From Filimonas lacunae (GTDB lineage Bacteria; Bacteroidota; Bacteroidia; Chitinophagales; Chitinophagaceae), in NCBI RefSeq assembly GCF_002355595.1, contig NZ_AP017422.1:310001-374000 (forward strand): a DNA stretch of 64,000 nucleotides, given 5' to 3'. A model generated the notes under the pieces. The model saw only the letters and a list, made by a program, of their open reading frames with translations, had not been told where the DNA came from and made no database searches. The position numbers and the translations under genes were made by a program. This document shows, piece after piece, positions 38,368 to 47,327 of this stretch. Numbering within the stretch: position 1 is the stretch's first letter; each line of letters begins with the position of its first letter.

Positions 38368-39507
38368 ATGGCAGCATTATCATTCGAATTAGCGGGAGTT
38401 GACAGCAACAGCAAAGCCCGTGCAGGGGTAATCACCACCGATCATGGTGTAATACAAACACCCATTTTTATGCCGGTAGGCACCGTGGGAAGCGTGAAAG
38501 CCGTAACCCAACAGCAGTTGTACAGTGAAATCAATGCACAGATTATACTGGGTAATACCTATCATTTATACCTGCGCCCGGGTGTGGACGTGCTGGAAGC
38601 AGCCGGAGGACTCCATCATTTTAATGGATGGCACCGTCCTATACTTACCGATAGCGGTGGTTACCAGGTATTTTCGCTGGCCGAAAACCGGAAAATTACC
38701 GAGCAGGGCGTATTGTTTCAGTCACATATAGATGGTAGCCGCCATTTGTTTACTCCCGAAAGTGTAATGGATATTCAACGTAGTATTGGCGCGGATATTA
38801 TCATGGCCTTTGATGAATGCCCGCCTTATCCCAGTGAGTATACCTATGCCCGTAAAAGCATGGAGTTAACACACCGCTGGCTGGACCGTTGTTTTGCCCG
38901 CCTGGCCGAAACGCCTGATAAGTATGGTTACACGCAAAACCTGTTTCCTATTATACAGGGCAGCACTTTCCCGGATTTGCGCAGGGCATCGAGCGAATAC
39001 ATTGCTTCCTGCAACGCAACCGGTAATGCCATTGGTGGCCTGAGTGTAGGGGAGCCGGAAGAAATGATGTATGAATACACGGCGCTTTGCTGCGATATAT
39101 TGCCAGCAGATAAACCCCGTTACCTGATGGGCGTAGGCACGCCGTGGAATATTCTGGAAGGTATTTCGCTGGGTGTAGATATGTTTGATTGTGTAATGCC
39201 TACCCGTAACGGACGCAACGGCATGTTGTTCACTACCCAAGGAGTTGTTAATATTCGTAATAAAAAATGGGCTACCGACTTCTCGGTAATTGACCCTTCA
39301 CTGGATTGTGAAACCAGCCGTTACTATACCAAAGCCTACCTGCGCCATCTGTTTGTGGCCAATGAAATACTGGCTTTGCAAATAGCCAGCATTCATAACC
39401 TTGCTTTTTACCTGTGGCTGGTAAAGGAAGCGCGTTTGCGTATTCTGGCAGGCGACTTTGATAGTTGGAAGAAAAACATAATACCGGTATTAAAGCAAAG
39501 ATTGTAG
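38368..39507 (+). CDS. tgt: tRNA-guanine (queuine) transglycosylase, zinc ligands altered
   Basis: Exchanges the wobble guanine of GUN-anticodon tRNAs for the queuosine precursor. Catalytic residues are kept: D95 in LTDSGGYQVFSL and the nucleophile D274 in DMFDCVMPTRNGRNG. The zinc site is not: the usual C-x-C-x2-C ... H pattern is here L312-x-C314-x2-S317 ... H343, with exact spacing (26 from the third position to the histidine), so two of three cysteines are replaced. The start is ATG 38368; the frame is open 10 codons further from a TTG. 379 residues. The LptF/G-like gene follows after 32 nt. Confidence 0.93.
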   Translation: MAALSFELAGVDSNSKARAGVITTDHGVIQTPIFMPVGTVGSVKAVTQQQLYSEINAQIILGNTYHLYLRPGVDVLEAAGGLHHFNGWHRPILTDSGGYQVFSLAENRKITEQGVLFQSHIDGSRHLFTPESVMDIQRSIGADIIMAFDECPPYPSEYTYARKSMELTHRWLDRCFARLAETPDKYGYTQNLFPIIQGSTFPDLRRASSEYIASCNATGNAIGGLSVGEPEEMMYEYTALCCDILPADKPRYLMGVGTPWNILEGISLGVDMFDCVMPTRNGRNGMLFTTQGVVNIRNKKWATDFSVIDPSLDCETSRYYTKAYLRHLFVANEILALQIASIHNLAFYLWLVKEARLRILAGDFDSWKKNIIPVLKQRL

Positions 39508-39539
39508 TATTTAAAAATTCCATTTTACATTTAGGGGGT

Positions 39540-40640
39540 ATGAAGAAGCTCGACTGGTACATTATCAAAAAATTTCTTACTACTTTTTTCTTTGCTATTT
39601 TCTTATTCGCCATTATTTCGGTGGTGGTGGATGTGGGCGAAAAAACAGACGACTTTGTAAAAAGTGGCTGGAGCTTTTCTAAAATAGTGGTGGACTATTA
39701 TCTGGCCTTCATTCCCCATATTATAGCGCTGCTGTTTCCGCTGTTCGTGTTTATTGCGGTGATCTTCTTCACTTCTAAAATGGCGGGTAAAAGTGAAATT
39801 GTGGCTATACTGGCCAGTGGCGTGCATTTCAGAAGGGTGTTACAGCCTTACCTGTTAGCGGGTATTTTTCTGGGAGCTATATTATGGTATGCCAACGGGT
39901 ATGTGATTCCACGTGCCGAAGTGAAGCGTACTTATTTTGAAGACGTATATGTAAATGGTAACTCTACCTACAACCCCCTGGTGCAAGGCAGTAATAACCT
40001 GTATTTCAGAATAGACTCTTTTACCTATGCAGGGGTGCATTATTATGATACCGTGCGCAAACAGGGCGGCCCGTTTTTCTTACACCGCGTAAGCAAAGCC
40101 AAACCTCATGAGGTGTCGTTTAACCTGCGTGCCGAAACCATACGCTGGGACACGGCCACTAAAAAATGGGCACTGGACCAGGTAGTGGAAAGAGAGATAG
40201 ATGGACTGAAAGAAAAAACTACGTTAACAGCCACCAAGCAAATGAAGTTCACTTTTGAGCCACGCGATTTACGAAAGGATGATTTTGCCAAAGATAAAAT
40301 GACCACTCCCGAACTCGTTCACCGAATAAAACTGGAAGAGCTTAGGGGAACAGAAGGAGTAAAGGCACTTCAGATAGAAAGGTACAGAAGGGATGCTACG
40401 CCGATAGCGGTTATTATATTAACGTTAATTGGTGCTATCATTGGCAGTAAGAAAGTAAGAGGCGGAAGCGGTGTACACCTGGCTATGGGCTTCATTATCG
40501 CTGCCTTGTTTATATTAATGGACAGGTTTTCTACTATTTTTTCAACGAAAGGAAACTTACCGCCGTTAGTAGCAGCCTGGATACCCAACCTGGTGTTTTC
40601 ATGCGTGGCTTATTATATATATAAGAAGTCACCTAAATAA
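39540..40640 (+). CDS. LptF/LptG-type permease of lipopolysaccharide export
   Basis: 366-residue YjgP/YjgQ family protein, an inner-membrane component of the Lpt transporter that extracts lipopolysaccharide. Begins MKKLDWYIIKKFLTTFFFAI, with three helices near the N terminus (IISVVVDVGEKTDDF between the first two), a periplasmic beta-jellyroll (about 130-270), and three C-terminal helices ending with PLVAAWIPNLVFSCVAYYIY. The start at 39540 is preferred to an in-frame TTG inside tgt. Very likely cotranscribed with tgt. A single permease gene here means its partner is encoded elsewhere. Confidence 0.9.
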   Translation: MKKLDWYIIKKFLTTFFFAIFLFAIISVVVDVGEKTDDFVKSGWSFSKIVVDYYLAFIPHIIALLFPLFVFIAVIFFTSKMAGKSEIVAILASGVHFRRVLQPYLLAGIFLGAILWYANGYVIPRAEVKRTYFEDVYVNGNSTYNPLVQGSNNLYFRIDSFTYAGVHYYDTVRKQGGPFFLHRVSKAKPHEVSFNLRAETIRWDTATKKWALDQVVEREIDGLKEKTTLTATKQMKFTFEPRDLRKDDFAKDKMTTPELVHRIKLEELRGTEGVKALQIERYRRDATPIAVIILTLIGAIIGSKKVRGGSGVHLAMGFIIAALFILMDRFSTIFSTKGNLPPLVAAWIPNLVFSCVAYYIYKKSPK

Positions 40641-40669
40641 GGGTGGAGTTTTCATTTCTTTCAAAAACT

Positions 40670-40701
40670 TTTGTGTTGATAAGCATGTTGACTTACCTTT
40701 A
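40670..40701 (+). promoter_or_regulatory. Candidate promoter of citrate synthase
   Basis: TTTG at 40670-40673, a 20-nt spacer, then TACCTTTA at 40694-40701, one base from the TAnnTTTG box. Transcription would start about 60 nt before the start codon. Confidence 0.5.
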
Positions 40702-40768
40702 ACCTTTATTAAAAAAGCAGGTAAAAAAGGTCAATTGTCGTAGCCTATATTTAAAAATTTTTGCAGTC

Positions 40769-42094
40769 ATGGAAGTAATCAAGGAAAGGTTCAAAGCGAA
40801 AGCAGAAGCCGCTGGTGCAGAGATAAAAGATTTGTTGAAAGAGCATGGTTCTAAAAAAATAGGGGAGGTAACCCTATCGCAAATTTACCAGGGTATGCGT
40901 GGCATAACAGGCATGGTAACCGAAACCAGCTTGCTGGACCCTAAAGAAGGTATCCGCTTCCGTGGATACTCCATCCCCGAGTTACAACAGTTATTACCTA
41001 AAGCTCCAGGCGGTGACGAACCTTTACCGGAAGGCATCTTTTACCTGATGCTGATAGGTGAAATTCCAACTGAAGAAGATGTTCAGTTATTAACTTCCGT
41101 ATGGCAGCGCAGAAGTCACGTTCCTAACCACGTATTTGATGTAATTGATGCGTTTCCTATAAGTGCACACCCGATGACTATGTTTGTTGCTGCTATCATG
41201 GCTATGCAAACAGAAAGTCATTTTGCAAAAGCATACGCAAAAGGCATTAACAAGAAAGATTACTGGGGTTACATTTTTGAAGACTCTATGGATCTGATTG
41301 CCCGCCTGCCCCGTGTTGCTGCTTATGTGTATCGCCGTAAATATAAAAACAACGAGCATATCCAGCCGGATGGCCTGTTAGACTGGGCTGGTAACCTGGC
41401 TCACATGATGGGTTACGAAGACAAGAGCTTTTTTGAACTGATGCGTTTATACATGACCATTCATGCCGATCATGAAGGTGGAAACGTATCTGCACACACT
41501 ACCCACCTGGTAGGTTCTTCCCTGAGCGATCCTTACCTGTGCTTTGCAGCAGGTATGAACGGTTTGGCTGGTCCTTTACATGGCCTGGCTAACCAGGAAG
41601 TGATCAAGTGGATTTTTGAAATGCGCGAAGAGCTGAACACTGCTAAACCTACTCCTGAGCAAATTGCAGAGTATGTAAACAATACCCTGGCTTCCGGTAA
41701 AGTAGTACCTGGTTACGGTCACGCTGTATTGCGTAAAACCGACCCACGTTTTACTGCACAAATGGAGTTTGGTAAAAAGCACATGCCTAACGATCCATTA
41801 GTACAAACTGTATGGAACATTTACGATACTGTACCTCCTATTTTAACTGCTTTAGGCAAGGTGAAAAACCCATGGCCTAACGTAGATGCGCATAGCGGTG
41901 CATTGTTGGTACACTACGGCATGAACGAATATGAGTTTTACACCGTGTTGTTTGGTGTAAGCCGTGCCCTGGGTGTATTAGCCAGCCTGTGTTGGGATAG
42001 AGCATTAGGATTTGCGATCGAGCGTCCAAAGTCTGTAACCACCGATTCTGTAAAAGCCTGGTTAAAAGGCGAAGGCGAAATCTGGGGCGAATAA
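40769..42094 (+). CDS. gltA: Citrate synthase, mitochondrial-like type
   Basis: Condenses acetyl-CoA and oxaloacetate to citrate. The 441-residue protein reads like the eukaryotic mitochondrial enzyme rather than the usual bacterial Glt[61 protein letters not shown] and [20 protein letters not shown]. The catalytic residues H271, H318 and D373 are at almost the same numbers as in the pig heart enzyme (H274, H320, D375). Monocistronic, with its own candidate promoter and terminator. Confidence 0.95.
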   Translation: MEVIKERFKAKAEAAGAEIKDLLKEHGSKKIGEVTLSQIYQGMRGITGMVTETSLLDPKEGIRFRGYSIPELQQLLPKAPGGDEPLPEGIFYLMLIGEIPTEEDVQLLTSVWQRRSHVPNHVFDVIDAFPISAHPMTMFVAAIMAMQTESHFAKAYAKGINKKDYWGYIFEDSMDLIARLPRVAAYVYRRKYKNNEHIQPDGLLDWAGNLAHMMGYEDKSFFELMRLYMTIHADHEGGNVSAHTTHLVGSSLSDPYLCFAAGMNGLAGPLHGLANQEVIKWIFEMREELNTAKPTPEQIAEYVNNTLASGKVVPGYGHAVLRKTDPRFTAQMEFGKKHMPNDPLVQTVWNIYDTVPPILTALGKVKNPWPNVDAHSGALLVHYGMNEYEFYTVLFGVSRALGVLASLCWDRALGFAIERPKSVTTDSVKAWLKGEGEIWGE

Positions 42095-42125
42095 TTACCA
42101 GCGTAATCCACCTATTTATATTTAG

Positions 42126-42156
42126 AAAGAGTTCCTGTTTACGGGAGCTCTTTTTT
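42126..42156 (+). terminator. Intrinsic terminator after citrate synthase
   Basis: AAAGAGTTCC pairs with GGAGCTCTTT (10 bp, one wobble) around an 8-nt loop, and the T run extends to six. Confidence 0.85.
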
Positions 42157-42182
42157 ATTTGGATAAAAAGATGAGATTAAAT

Positions 42183-42214
42183 TTTGTCTGAATCAAATGT
42201 ATCCTATACATTTG
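42183..42214 (+). promoter_or_regulatory. Promoter of tRNA-Ala
   Basis: TTTG at 42183-42186, a 20-nt spacer, then TACATTTG at 42207-42214, an exact match to the Bacteroidota consensus, 10 nt before the tRNA. The -7 box is one arm of a palindrome, CAAATGTAT-CCT-ATACATTTG (42194-42214). Confidence 0.8.
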
Positions 42215-42224
42215 CAACCTCTTC

Positions 42225-42298
42225 GGGGGTTTAGCTCAGTTGGCTAGAGCGTTTGCATGGCATGCAAAAGGTCACCGGTTCGACTCCGGTAACCTCCA
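42225..42298 (+). tRNA. tRNA-Ala, anticodon GGC
   Basis: A 74-nt cloverleaf. The acceptor arms GGGGGTT and AACCTCC pair (one G-T), with discriminator A. The D stem GCTC/GAGC, the anticodon stem TTTGC/GCAAA enclosing ATGGCAT (anticodon GGC), and the T arm ACCGG-TTCGACT-CCGGT are all intact. CCA is not encoded. It has its own promoter and terminator. Confidence 0.96.
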
Positions 42299-42308
42299 CG
42301 AAAAGGAA

Positions 42309-42336
42309 GCCCTGATAGTAATATCGGGGCTTTTTT
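42309..42336 (+). terminator. Intrinsic terminator after tRNA-Ala
   Basis: GCCCTGATA pairs with TATCGGGGC (9 bp, one wobble) around a GTAA tetraloop, followed by six Ts. Confidence 0.9.
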
Positions 42337-42433
42337 ATTGCCGATAACTGAACCTAACCTTATCAATGTTGATAAAACAATGGCTCTGTCAAAACAAACA
42401 GGGCCTTTCTGAAAGGTTGTAGATGCATAAGCT

Positions 42434-42772
42434 ATGTTAGTGTGCCTGATAAAAGAAAATTCCCGGATGGCAAGGTATGCAGCCCGCAAAATGAAAGCTT
42501 CCGCTATTGCCATGGTGGTGCGCCGTACTATTTATTTGCATGGGGTAACTGCTGAAGAGTTTTTGCGGGATAGCGAGTGGGTACGACACGAGGTATGCCA
42601 TGTGAGACAATATCAGCGCATGACTGTATTGCTGTTCCTACCTGTTTACCTGTGGTATTGCCTTCGATATGGTTATTATAATAACCCGCTGGAAATAGAA
42701 GCAAGGGCGGAAGAAAAGAATCCTGCTATCATGAATGATACTATGCTGGTGCCTGTTAAAAACAAGAAATAA
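42434..42772 (+). CDS. Small HExxH-motif membrane-associated protein
   Basis: 112 residues. The motif RHEVCHVRQYQ (about residues 51-61) gives HExxH, as in DUF4157-like and related minimal zinc-peptidase folds that are common small proteins in Bacteroidota. It is followed by a hydrophobic segment (MTVLLFLPVYLWYCLRYGYY) and NPLEIEARAEE, whose glutamates could provide a third metal ligand. Substrate and role are unknown. ATG 42434 is used because the conserved KENSRMARYAARKM stretch begins near it. Single gene. Confidence 0.7.
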   Translation: MLVCLIKENSRMARYAARKMKASAIAMVVRRTIYLHGVTAEEFLRDSEWVRHEVCHVRQYQRMTVLLFLPVYLWYCLRYGYYNNPLEIEARAEEKNPAIMNDTMLVPVKNKK

Positions 42773-42934
42773 CAGCAGTGTTGCTGAGTGTCTTTATCTC
42801 TATATAAAATTAACCCTTTTTATCTTTTGTATAGTAGTATATATGACTTGTAATAGCAGCAGGTAAAACGTGGTTTGGTAAAGAAAAGGTAAACATATAA
42901 TATAAAAATGGCAGGATAATGGTGGTAAAATAAT

Positions 42935-43624
42935 ATGCAAAAATTAGTATTGATTCGCCACGGCGAAAGCATATGGAATAAAGAAAACCGCTTTACTGGT
43001 TGGACAGATGTGGATTTGTCGGAAGAAGGTGTGCGACAGGCGCATCAGGCAGGACAACTATTAAAGAAGCATGGGTTTACTTTTGATATAGGGTTTACTT
43101 CGGTGCTAAAGCGTTCCATTAAAACCCTGCATTTTGTGCTGGAAGAAATGGATCAGCTATGGATACCGGTAAAGAAATCGTGGCGGCTGAATGAGCGCTT
43201 TTATGGTGCTTTGCAGGGACTGAACAAGGCTGAGATTGTGCAACAGTATGGTGAAGAGCAGGTGCACCAATGGCGTCGTGATCCGCATGCGCACCCACCT
43301 GCCATTACAGAAAATGATGAGCGCTTTCCCGGACACTACCTGCGTTACAACGATCTTACGTATCGCGAATTGCCGCTGACAGAAAACCTGAGCGAAACCA
43401 TGACGCGTGCCCTTCCTTTCTGGCATGAAAGCATTATCCCTGCATTGAAGCAAAATCAGAAAGTGATTATCAGTGCACATGGCAATAGCTTGCGGGCACT
43501 GGTGCAATACATTGAAAACCTTTCCGATGAACAGGTAACACAGCTGGATATACCTACAGCCACTCCCTGGGTGTATGAACTGGATGACAGGCTAAACAGC
43601 ATCAGGCATTATTATCTTGACTAA
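42935..43624 (+). CDS. gpmA: 2,3-bisphosphoglycerate-dependent phosphoglycerate mutase
   Basis: Interconverts 3- and 2-phosphoglycerate in glycolysis and gluconeogenesis through a phosphohistidine. The catalytic RHG motif is [20 protein letters not shown] (H9), the second histidine is in [14 protein letters not shown], and [11 protein letters not shown] supplies the glutamate. Close to family length at 229 residues. The usual WRRSYD segment is [10 protein letters not shown] here, a small departure in the substrate loop. Confidence 0.93.
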   Translation: MQKLVLIRHGESIWNKENRFTGWTDVDLSEEGVRQAHQAGQLLKKHGFTFDIGFTSVLKRSIKTLHFVLEEMDQLWIPVKKSWRLNERFYGALQGLNKAEIVQQYGEEQVHQWRRDPHAHPPAITENDERFPGHYLRYNDLTYRELPLTENLSETMTRALPFWHESIIPALKQNQKVIISAHGNSLRALVQYIENLSDEQVTQLDIPTATPWVYELDDRLNSIRHYYLD

Positions 43625-43863
43625 CAGGGAATGCAAGTGGTGCAATCCTGTTTGCTATCAGTTCCATTCATACTATTTGTAAGCATTTTGTGCGAAGTAT
43701 GCAGAACATGTTATACAATGGCAACAAGCACGCCATGTTACTACCAGCTTCAATGTAACAGAGTCTGTAGCAAACAGACCAGAAAAACCTTTCATTCATA
43801 TATGAAATTTATTATGCTATCCATAAAGAGGGTATGGTGCTGTCTGGTAAAGGTTGCAAATAA

Positions 43864-44037
43864 ATGAATCAATGTGTATGTTGTTATCGGTTAATAGATG
43901 GTTTACTGTCTTTTACAATGGAGGAAGGTGCGCATTCAGATAAAGTGCTACTGCAATTATTAAAGCTGTCAGGGGTAAATATTATGTTCAATCCTGACAA
44001 AGTAAAACGGTATCGTTCACGCACAAAGGTTTCGTAG
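43864..44037 (+). CDS. Possible 57-residue protein of unknown function
   Basis: An open frame beginning MNQCVCCYRLIDGLLSFTME and ending KVKRYRSRTKVS. Its composition is protein-like (an acidic then leucine-rich middle, basic C terminus), unlike the neighbouring chance frames, and it fills part of a long gap. No clear ribosome-binding site or homologous family was recognised. It may equally be chance or a gene remnant. Confidence 0.2.
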   Translation: MNQCVCCYRLIDGLLSFTMEEGAHSDKVLLQLLKLSGVNIMFNPDKVKRYRSRTKVS

Positions 44038-44139
44038 CCAGTCGCTTACCTGTGTTTTGGTTGCTGTTTCAGTAAAGTCTACACAGATGGCCCGGCTGCA
44101 GTTACCCTAACAGGAAAGGGTATAGGATTTCAGTATATA

Positions 44140-44170
44140 TTTGTCATTGTCGAATCTTTTAATAGTTTAG
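44140..44170 (+). promoter_or_regulatory. Candidate promoter of the GT2/DUF2304 operon
   Basis: TTTG at 44140-44143, a 19-nt spacer, then TAGTTTAG at 44163-44170, one base from consensus, 23 nt before the start codon. Confidence 0.5.
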
Positions 44171-44193
44171 TTGACAAATAGTCCTGCTCCAAC

Positions 44194-44907
44194 ATGCCAA
44201 TTGCCAAAACTGTACTTGTAGTAATACCTTGTTTTAACGAAGGGGAAGCGTTGCCTGCTTTGCTGCAACAATTGCGACAAGTAACCATTCCCGGGTACGA
44301 TTTATCCATAGCGGTAGTAAACGATGCTTCTGCTGATAATACTGCCGCAATTGCCAGAAAAGAAGGGGTGGTGGTATTGGATTTGCCTGTAAACTTAGGT
44401 ATTGGCGGGGCTGTGCAAACCGGTTTCCGGTACGCCCATAGATATGGGTTTGATTTTGCTTTGCAGGTAGATGGAGATGGGCAGCATCCTCCGGAAGAAA
44501 TTGTGCGGTTGCTTCAATGCCAGGAGGCAACGGGCGCGCATGTGGTTATTGGTTCCCGTTTCCTGGTGAAGGAAGGGTTTCAGTCGTCAGCGCTACGGCG
44601 TACCGGTATCAGGTATTTTCACTGGTTAAATAAAGTATTTACCGGAAATGCTATTTACGATAGCACTTCCGGGTTTCGTTTGTTGAATAAAACTGCCATA
44701 GCCATGGCTTCGGCGTACTATCCTGATGAATACCCCGAACCGGAATCACTGGTGTTTTTCGCCCGGCAGGGGCTGGAAATTGCGGAAACTCCTGTAGTAA
44801 TGCGCGAAAGGGCAGGCGGTAAATCTTCTATCAGAAATTTTGCTACCTTTTATTATTGCACCAAAGTAACCATCTCCATGTTCTTCTCTTATATACGTCA
44901 TTTTTAA
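44194..44907 (+). CDS. Polyprenyl-phosphate sugar synthase-like GT2 enzyme
   Basis: 237 residues of the DPM1/GtrB type, which transfers a hexose from a nucleotide sugar to polyprenyl phosphate, supplying lipid-linked sugar to GT-C enzymes outside the membrane. VLVVIPCFNEGEALPALLQQ, LSIAVVNDASADNTAAIARK, NLGIGGAVQTGFRYAHRYGF and LQVDGDGQHPPEEI (with DGDGQ as the DxD motif) are all characteristic. It has no transmembrane helices, as in DPM1; the small membrane protein encoded 11 nt downstream could anchor it. The region also encodes a GT-C enzyme that could use its product. Confidence 0.87.
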   Translation: MPIAKTVLVVIPCFNEGEALPALLQQLRQVTIPGYDLSIAVVNDASADNTAAIARKEGVVVLDLPVNLGIGGAVQTGFRYAHRYGFDFALQVDGDGQHPPEEIVRLLQCQEATGAHVVIGSRFLVKEGFQSSALRRTGIRYFHWLNKVFTGNAIYDSTSGFRLLNKTAIAMASAYYPDEYPEPESLVFFARQGLEIAETPVVMRERAGGKSSIRNFATFYYCTKVTISMFFSYIRHF

Positions 44908-44918
44908 ACCTATCAGTA

Positions 44919-45260
44919 ATGGCCAGAATACAGCTTATCACTATTATAGTTGACTTTTTGTTTGTGCTTTACATCTCCCGTTTAATTGTAAAAGGCAAAC
45001 TACGCGAAGAGTATGCCGTAGTGTGGATTGCCTGTACTGCATTGCTTACTCTGTTCTCGCTATGGCGTGATGGATTGGAAGTGTTGGCAAAGTTGTTTGG
45101 GGTGTATGCTGCCCCTAACCTTGTATTTACCGTATTAATATTTCTGATATTGATATACCTGCTGCATTTATCTGTCGTAAACTCTAAGCTGCAGAAAAAT
45201 GTAACAAGGCTAACGCAGGAGATGGCCTTGTTACAGGAGAAGCTGGAAAAGGAAAAATAA
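44919..45260 (+). CDS. DUF2304 small membrane protein
   Basis: 113 residues with three hydrophobic helices (about 3-20, 34-50, 66-88) and a C-terminal coiled-coil-like tail rich in L, Q and E. The phrase KGKLREEYAVVWI is diagnostic of DUF2304, which is repeatedly found beside DPM1-like glycosyltransferases and is thought to help them at the membrane. The start at 44919 (MARIQL) is chosen; the upstream frame overlaps the glycosyltransferase. Its stop codon directly abuts the stop codon of the convergent next gene with no bases between. Confidence 0.85.
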   Translation: MARIQLITIIVDFLFVLYISRLIVKGKLREEYAVVWIACTALLTLFSLWRDGLEVLAKLFGVYAAPNLVFTVLIFLILIYLLHLSVVNSKLQKNVTRLTQEMALLQEKLEKEK

Positions 45261-47207
45261 TTACTGATTTTTCAGTTTGTAAGCTTCGGCCAGGTTTCCT
45301 TTCAGGTAAATATTGTTATTGTTAAAACGTAAACCCTGGTTGGCAGCTTCAATAGCTTTATCGTATTGCTTTAGCCTGTTATAAGCAGCACATATATTGT
45401 TATAAGCTATGTCGTAACCCGGATGTAATTTCAAGGCTTCTTGTGCGGCTTCAATACATTGCAGGTAGTTGCCGTTGTTATAAGCCTTTAAGCTAATGTT
45501 GATATAGTCTTCTGGTGTTTTAGCGTGTGCTGGTTGGGCTGGGGCTTTATTGGCTGAAGTGTGCGTGCTCTGTACAAGGGCGGCAGTGTTTGCTTCTTTA
45601 GTTTTTAGTAATACTTCATCGTGAGGGCTAAGTGCTAATCCCTGGCTGATAAGAACATCAGCATCTGAAAACCTGCCTTGCATGGTTAAAAATCTGGCAT
45701 ACAAGCCATAGGTAGAAGGCACACGGTTATCTAAAGAAATAGCTTTTTTAAAATAAGCTTCTGCTTCGGCAGGTGCATTGCTATACTGCTTTACTATACC
45801 CAGGTTTGTATAAGCACGGGAATAATATGGCCAGAGTTGTGTAGTTTTTATAAAACAGTATTCTGCGGTATGAAAATCGCCCTTTGACATTAAAGCTACT
45901 CCATAATTCATCCAGCCACGTCCATTGCCAGGGGCTTTTACTGTATTCTCCTTCCATAACGATTCTTCGGTAGCCCATACTTTATTGCGTTCCCTGGTAG
46001 CAAATGCATGTAATGTAAGCGCCAGCATACAGGCCGCAAGCGCTACCCATTTACGGGCAGGATATTGTGTTTGCATCAATGCCGGTAATGTTTGCTGTGC
46101 CAGCGCTGCACAGGCTAAAAACAGGCCTATGTAGGGGAAAAATGTACGGTGATCGTTTAATACTTCTGCAAAGGGCAGCAGGCTGGTAGGTGCTAACGCC
46201 AGTAAAAACCATGCTATACCAAAAGCGATAGGGCGTGTGGTTGTTTTAACCGATGTTTTAATGATAAGCATTACCAGTACCAACACAAACAATGTCCCTG
46301 CAATTACCCTGTCATCACTATAGCTATTGATAACAGTCCAGTCGGTATCTGCTACCAGGTTAACGGGGAATAGGAAGTTGTAGCAGTAATGGAATATTAC
46401 AAAAGGCTGTGTAAGAATGTATTGCCATTTATTAGCTCCCCCGGGGGTCCAGGTGCTGGAGGTCATGTGGCGTACAAATAAAAACACAATTACTGTAACG
46501 GTAACAGGAACCAGGTTTTTAAATACCACATTTATAACCTGCTTTCTGCCTTTCCACCAGCTGTTAACAGGAAGGTTTTGTTCAAATAATAATTTGTATA
46601 GCAAAAACAAAGGAATAAACATGACAGCCTGTTCTTTAGAGAGCAGTCCCAGTAATACCGGAACCAGGTATAAATAATATTTTCTGCAAATGGCTGAATA
46701 TACGTAACAAATAAAGGCAGCTATAATAAATAAGGTTGACATGATGTCCGACCGGGCTATGATATAGTTCACAGTTTCGGCATTGGCAGCATGAAGCAGA
46801 AACCATCCTGTTGTGATTACTGCTACCCACTTATTCAGCGCATGCTGTTGCGCCTGGTTTAAGAAAAATATTAGAAAAGCATAAAGCAATATGCCTATTA
46901 ATGAAAACAAAATAAAATTGGTGATATGGAACATGTACGGATCGGGTGAAGGCTTGCCACCCAGATAAAAGTCTATAGCAGTGGAAGTGGTAAGCAATGG
47001 GCGGTACGACTGGTTAGAAGGTAACGTGCTCATAGTAGTGGCATCTGTAAAGAAAGAAGGGATGTTTTGTAACCTTCTGATACTAAGATTGTTTTCTATC
47101 GTATGGCTGTCGTCAAAATGAAAACTATTGTGAAAATGATTTGCGTAGGTGAGTATAGCGGCAAAAAGGACAATAATTAACGGAAAACAGGGATATATTC
47201 TTTTCAT
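45261..47207 (-). CDS. TMTC-like membrane glycosyltransferase with TPR repeats
   Basis: 648 residues. About ten membrane helices in the first 400 residues, then soluble tetratricopeptide repeats (for example AYTNLGIVKQYSNAPAEAEA, YFKKAISLDNRVPS and AYNNICAAYNRLKQYDKAIE). The first external loop has HFHNSFHFDDSHTIENN, the double-acid motif of GT-C enzymes, and QSYRPLL, as in the eukaryotic TMTC O-mannosyltransferases and their bacterial relatives. Likely transfers a sugar from a polyprenyl-phosphate carrier to exported proteins. The start is ATG 47207 (MKRIYPCFP); 24 more in-frame codons lie upstream. The gene upstream is divergent and codes for a T9SS cargo. Confidence 0.72.
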   Translation of the reverse strand: MKRIYPCFPLIIVLFAAILTYANHFHNSFHFDDSHTIENNLSIRRLQNIPSFFTDATTMSTLPSNQSYRPLLTTSTAIDFYLGGKPSPDPYMFHITNFILFSLIGILLYAFLIFFLNQAQQHALNKWVAVITTGWFLLHAANAETVNYIIARSDIMSTLFIIAAFICYVYSAICRKYYLYLVPVLLGLLSKEQAVMFIPLFLLYKLLFEQNLPVNSWWKGRKQVINVVFKNLVPVTVTVIVFLFVRHMTSSTWTPGGANKWQYILTQPFVIFHYCYNFLFPVNLVADTDWTVINSYSDDRVIAGTLFVLVLVMLIIKTSVKTTTRPIAFGIAWFLLALAPTSLLPFAEVLNDHRTFFPYIGLFLACAALAQQTLPALMQTQYPARKWVALAACMLALTLHAFATRERNKVWATEESLWKENTVKAPGNGRGWMNYGVALMSKGDFHTAEYCFIKTTQLWPYYSRAYTNLGIVKQYSNAPAEAEAYFKKAISLDNRVPSTYGLYARFLTMQGRFSDADVLISQGLALSPHDEVLLKTKEANTAALVQSTHTSANKAPAQPAHAKTPEDYINISLKAYNNGNYLQCIEAAQEALKLHPGYDIAYNNICAAYNRLKQYDKAIEAANQGLRFNNNNIYLKGNLAEAYKLKNQ

Positions 47208-47327
47208 AACAAATCGATCTTTGCAGAGGATATAAATGGCTGTAATGATACAGGAAAAAAAAGAAATATTTATATACAAAAAAAGAAGTTATTTTTATCG
47301 GAATAACCAATTGCAAACACGCATAAA

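Larger units (their letters stand above)
43625..44193. other. 569-base stretch with no firm gene
   Basis: Between gpmA and the next glycosyltransferase gene. A 58-codon open frame at 43864-44037 is noted separately; a preceding cysteine-rich frame (43631-43867) looks like chance. A candidate promoter for the next gene lies at 44140-44170. An imperfect inverted repeat just after the gpmA stop (AACAGG...CCTGTT) lacks a T tract. Otherwise nothing recognisable. Confidence 0.5.

Noticed and set aside
43622-43653. An imperfect hairpin after gpmA as a terminator
   Set aside because: The stem is interrupted and only three Ts follow.
43631-43867. A 78-codon cysteine-rich frame after gpmA
   Set aside because: Unusual composition, no recognisable domain and no start context; probably chance.
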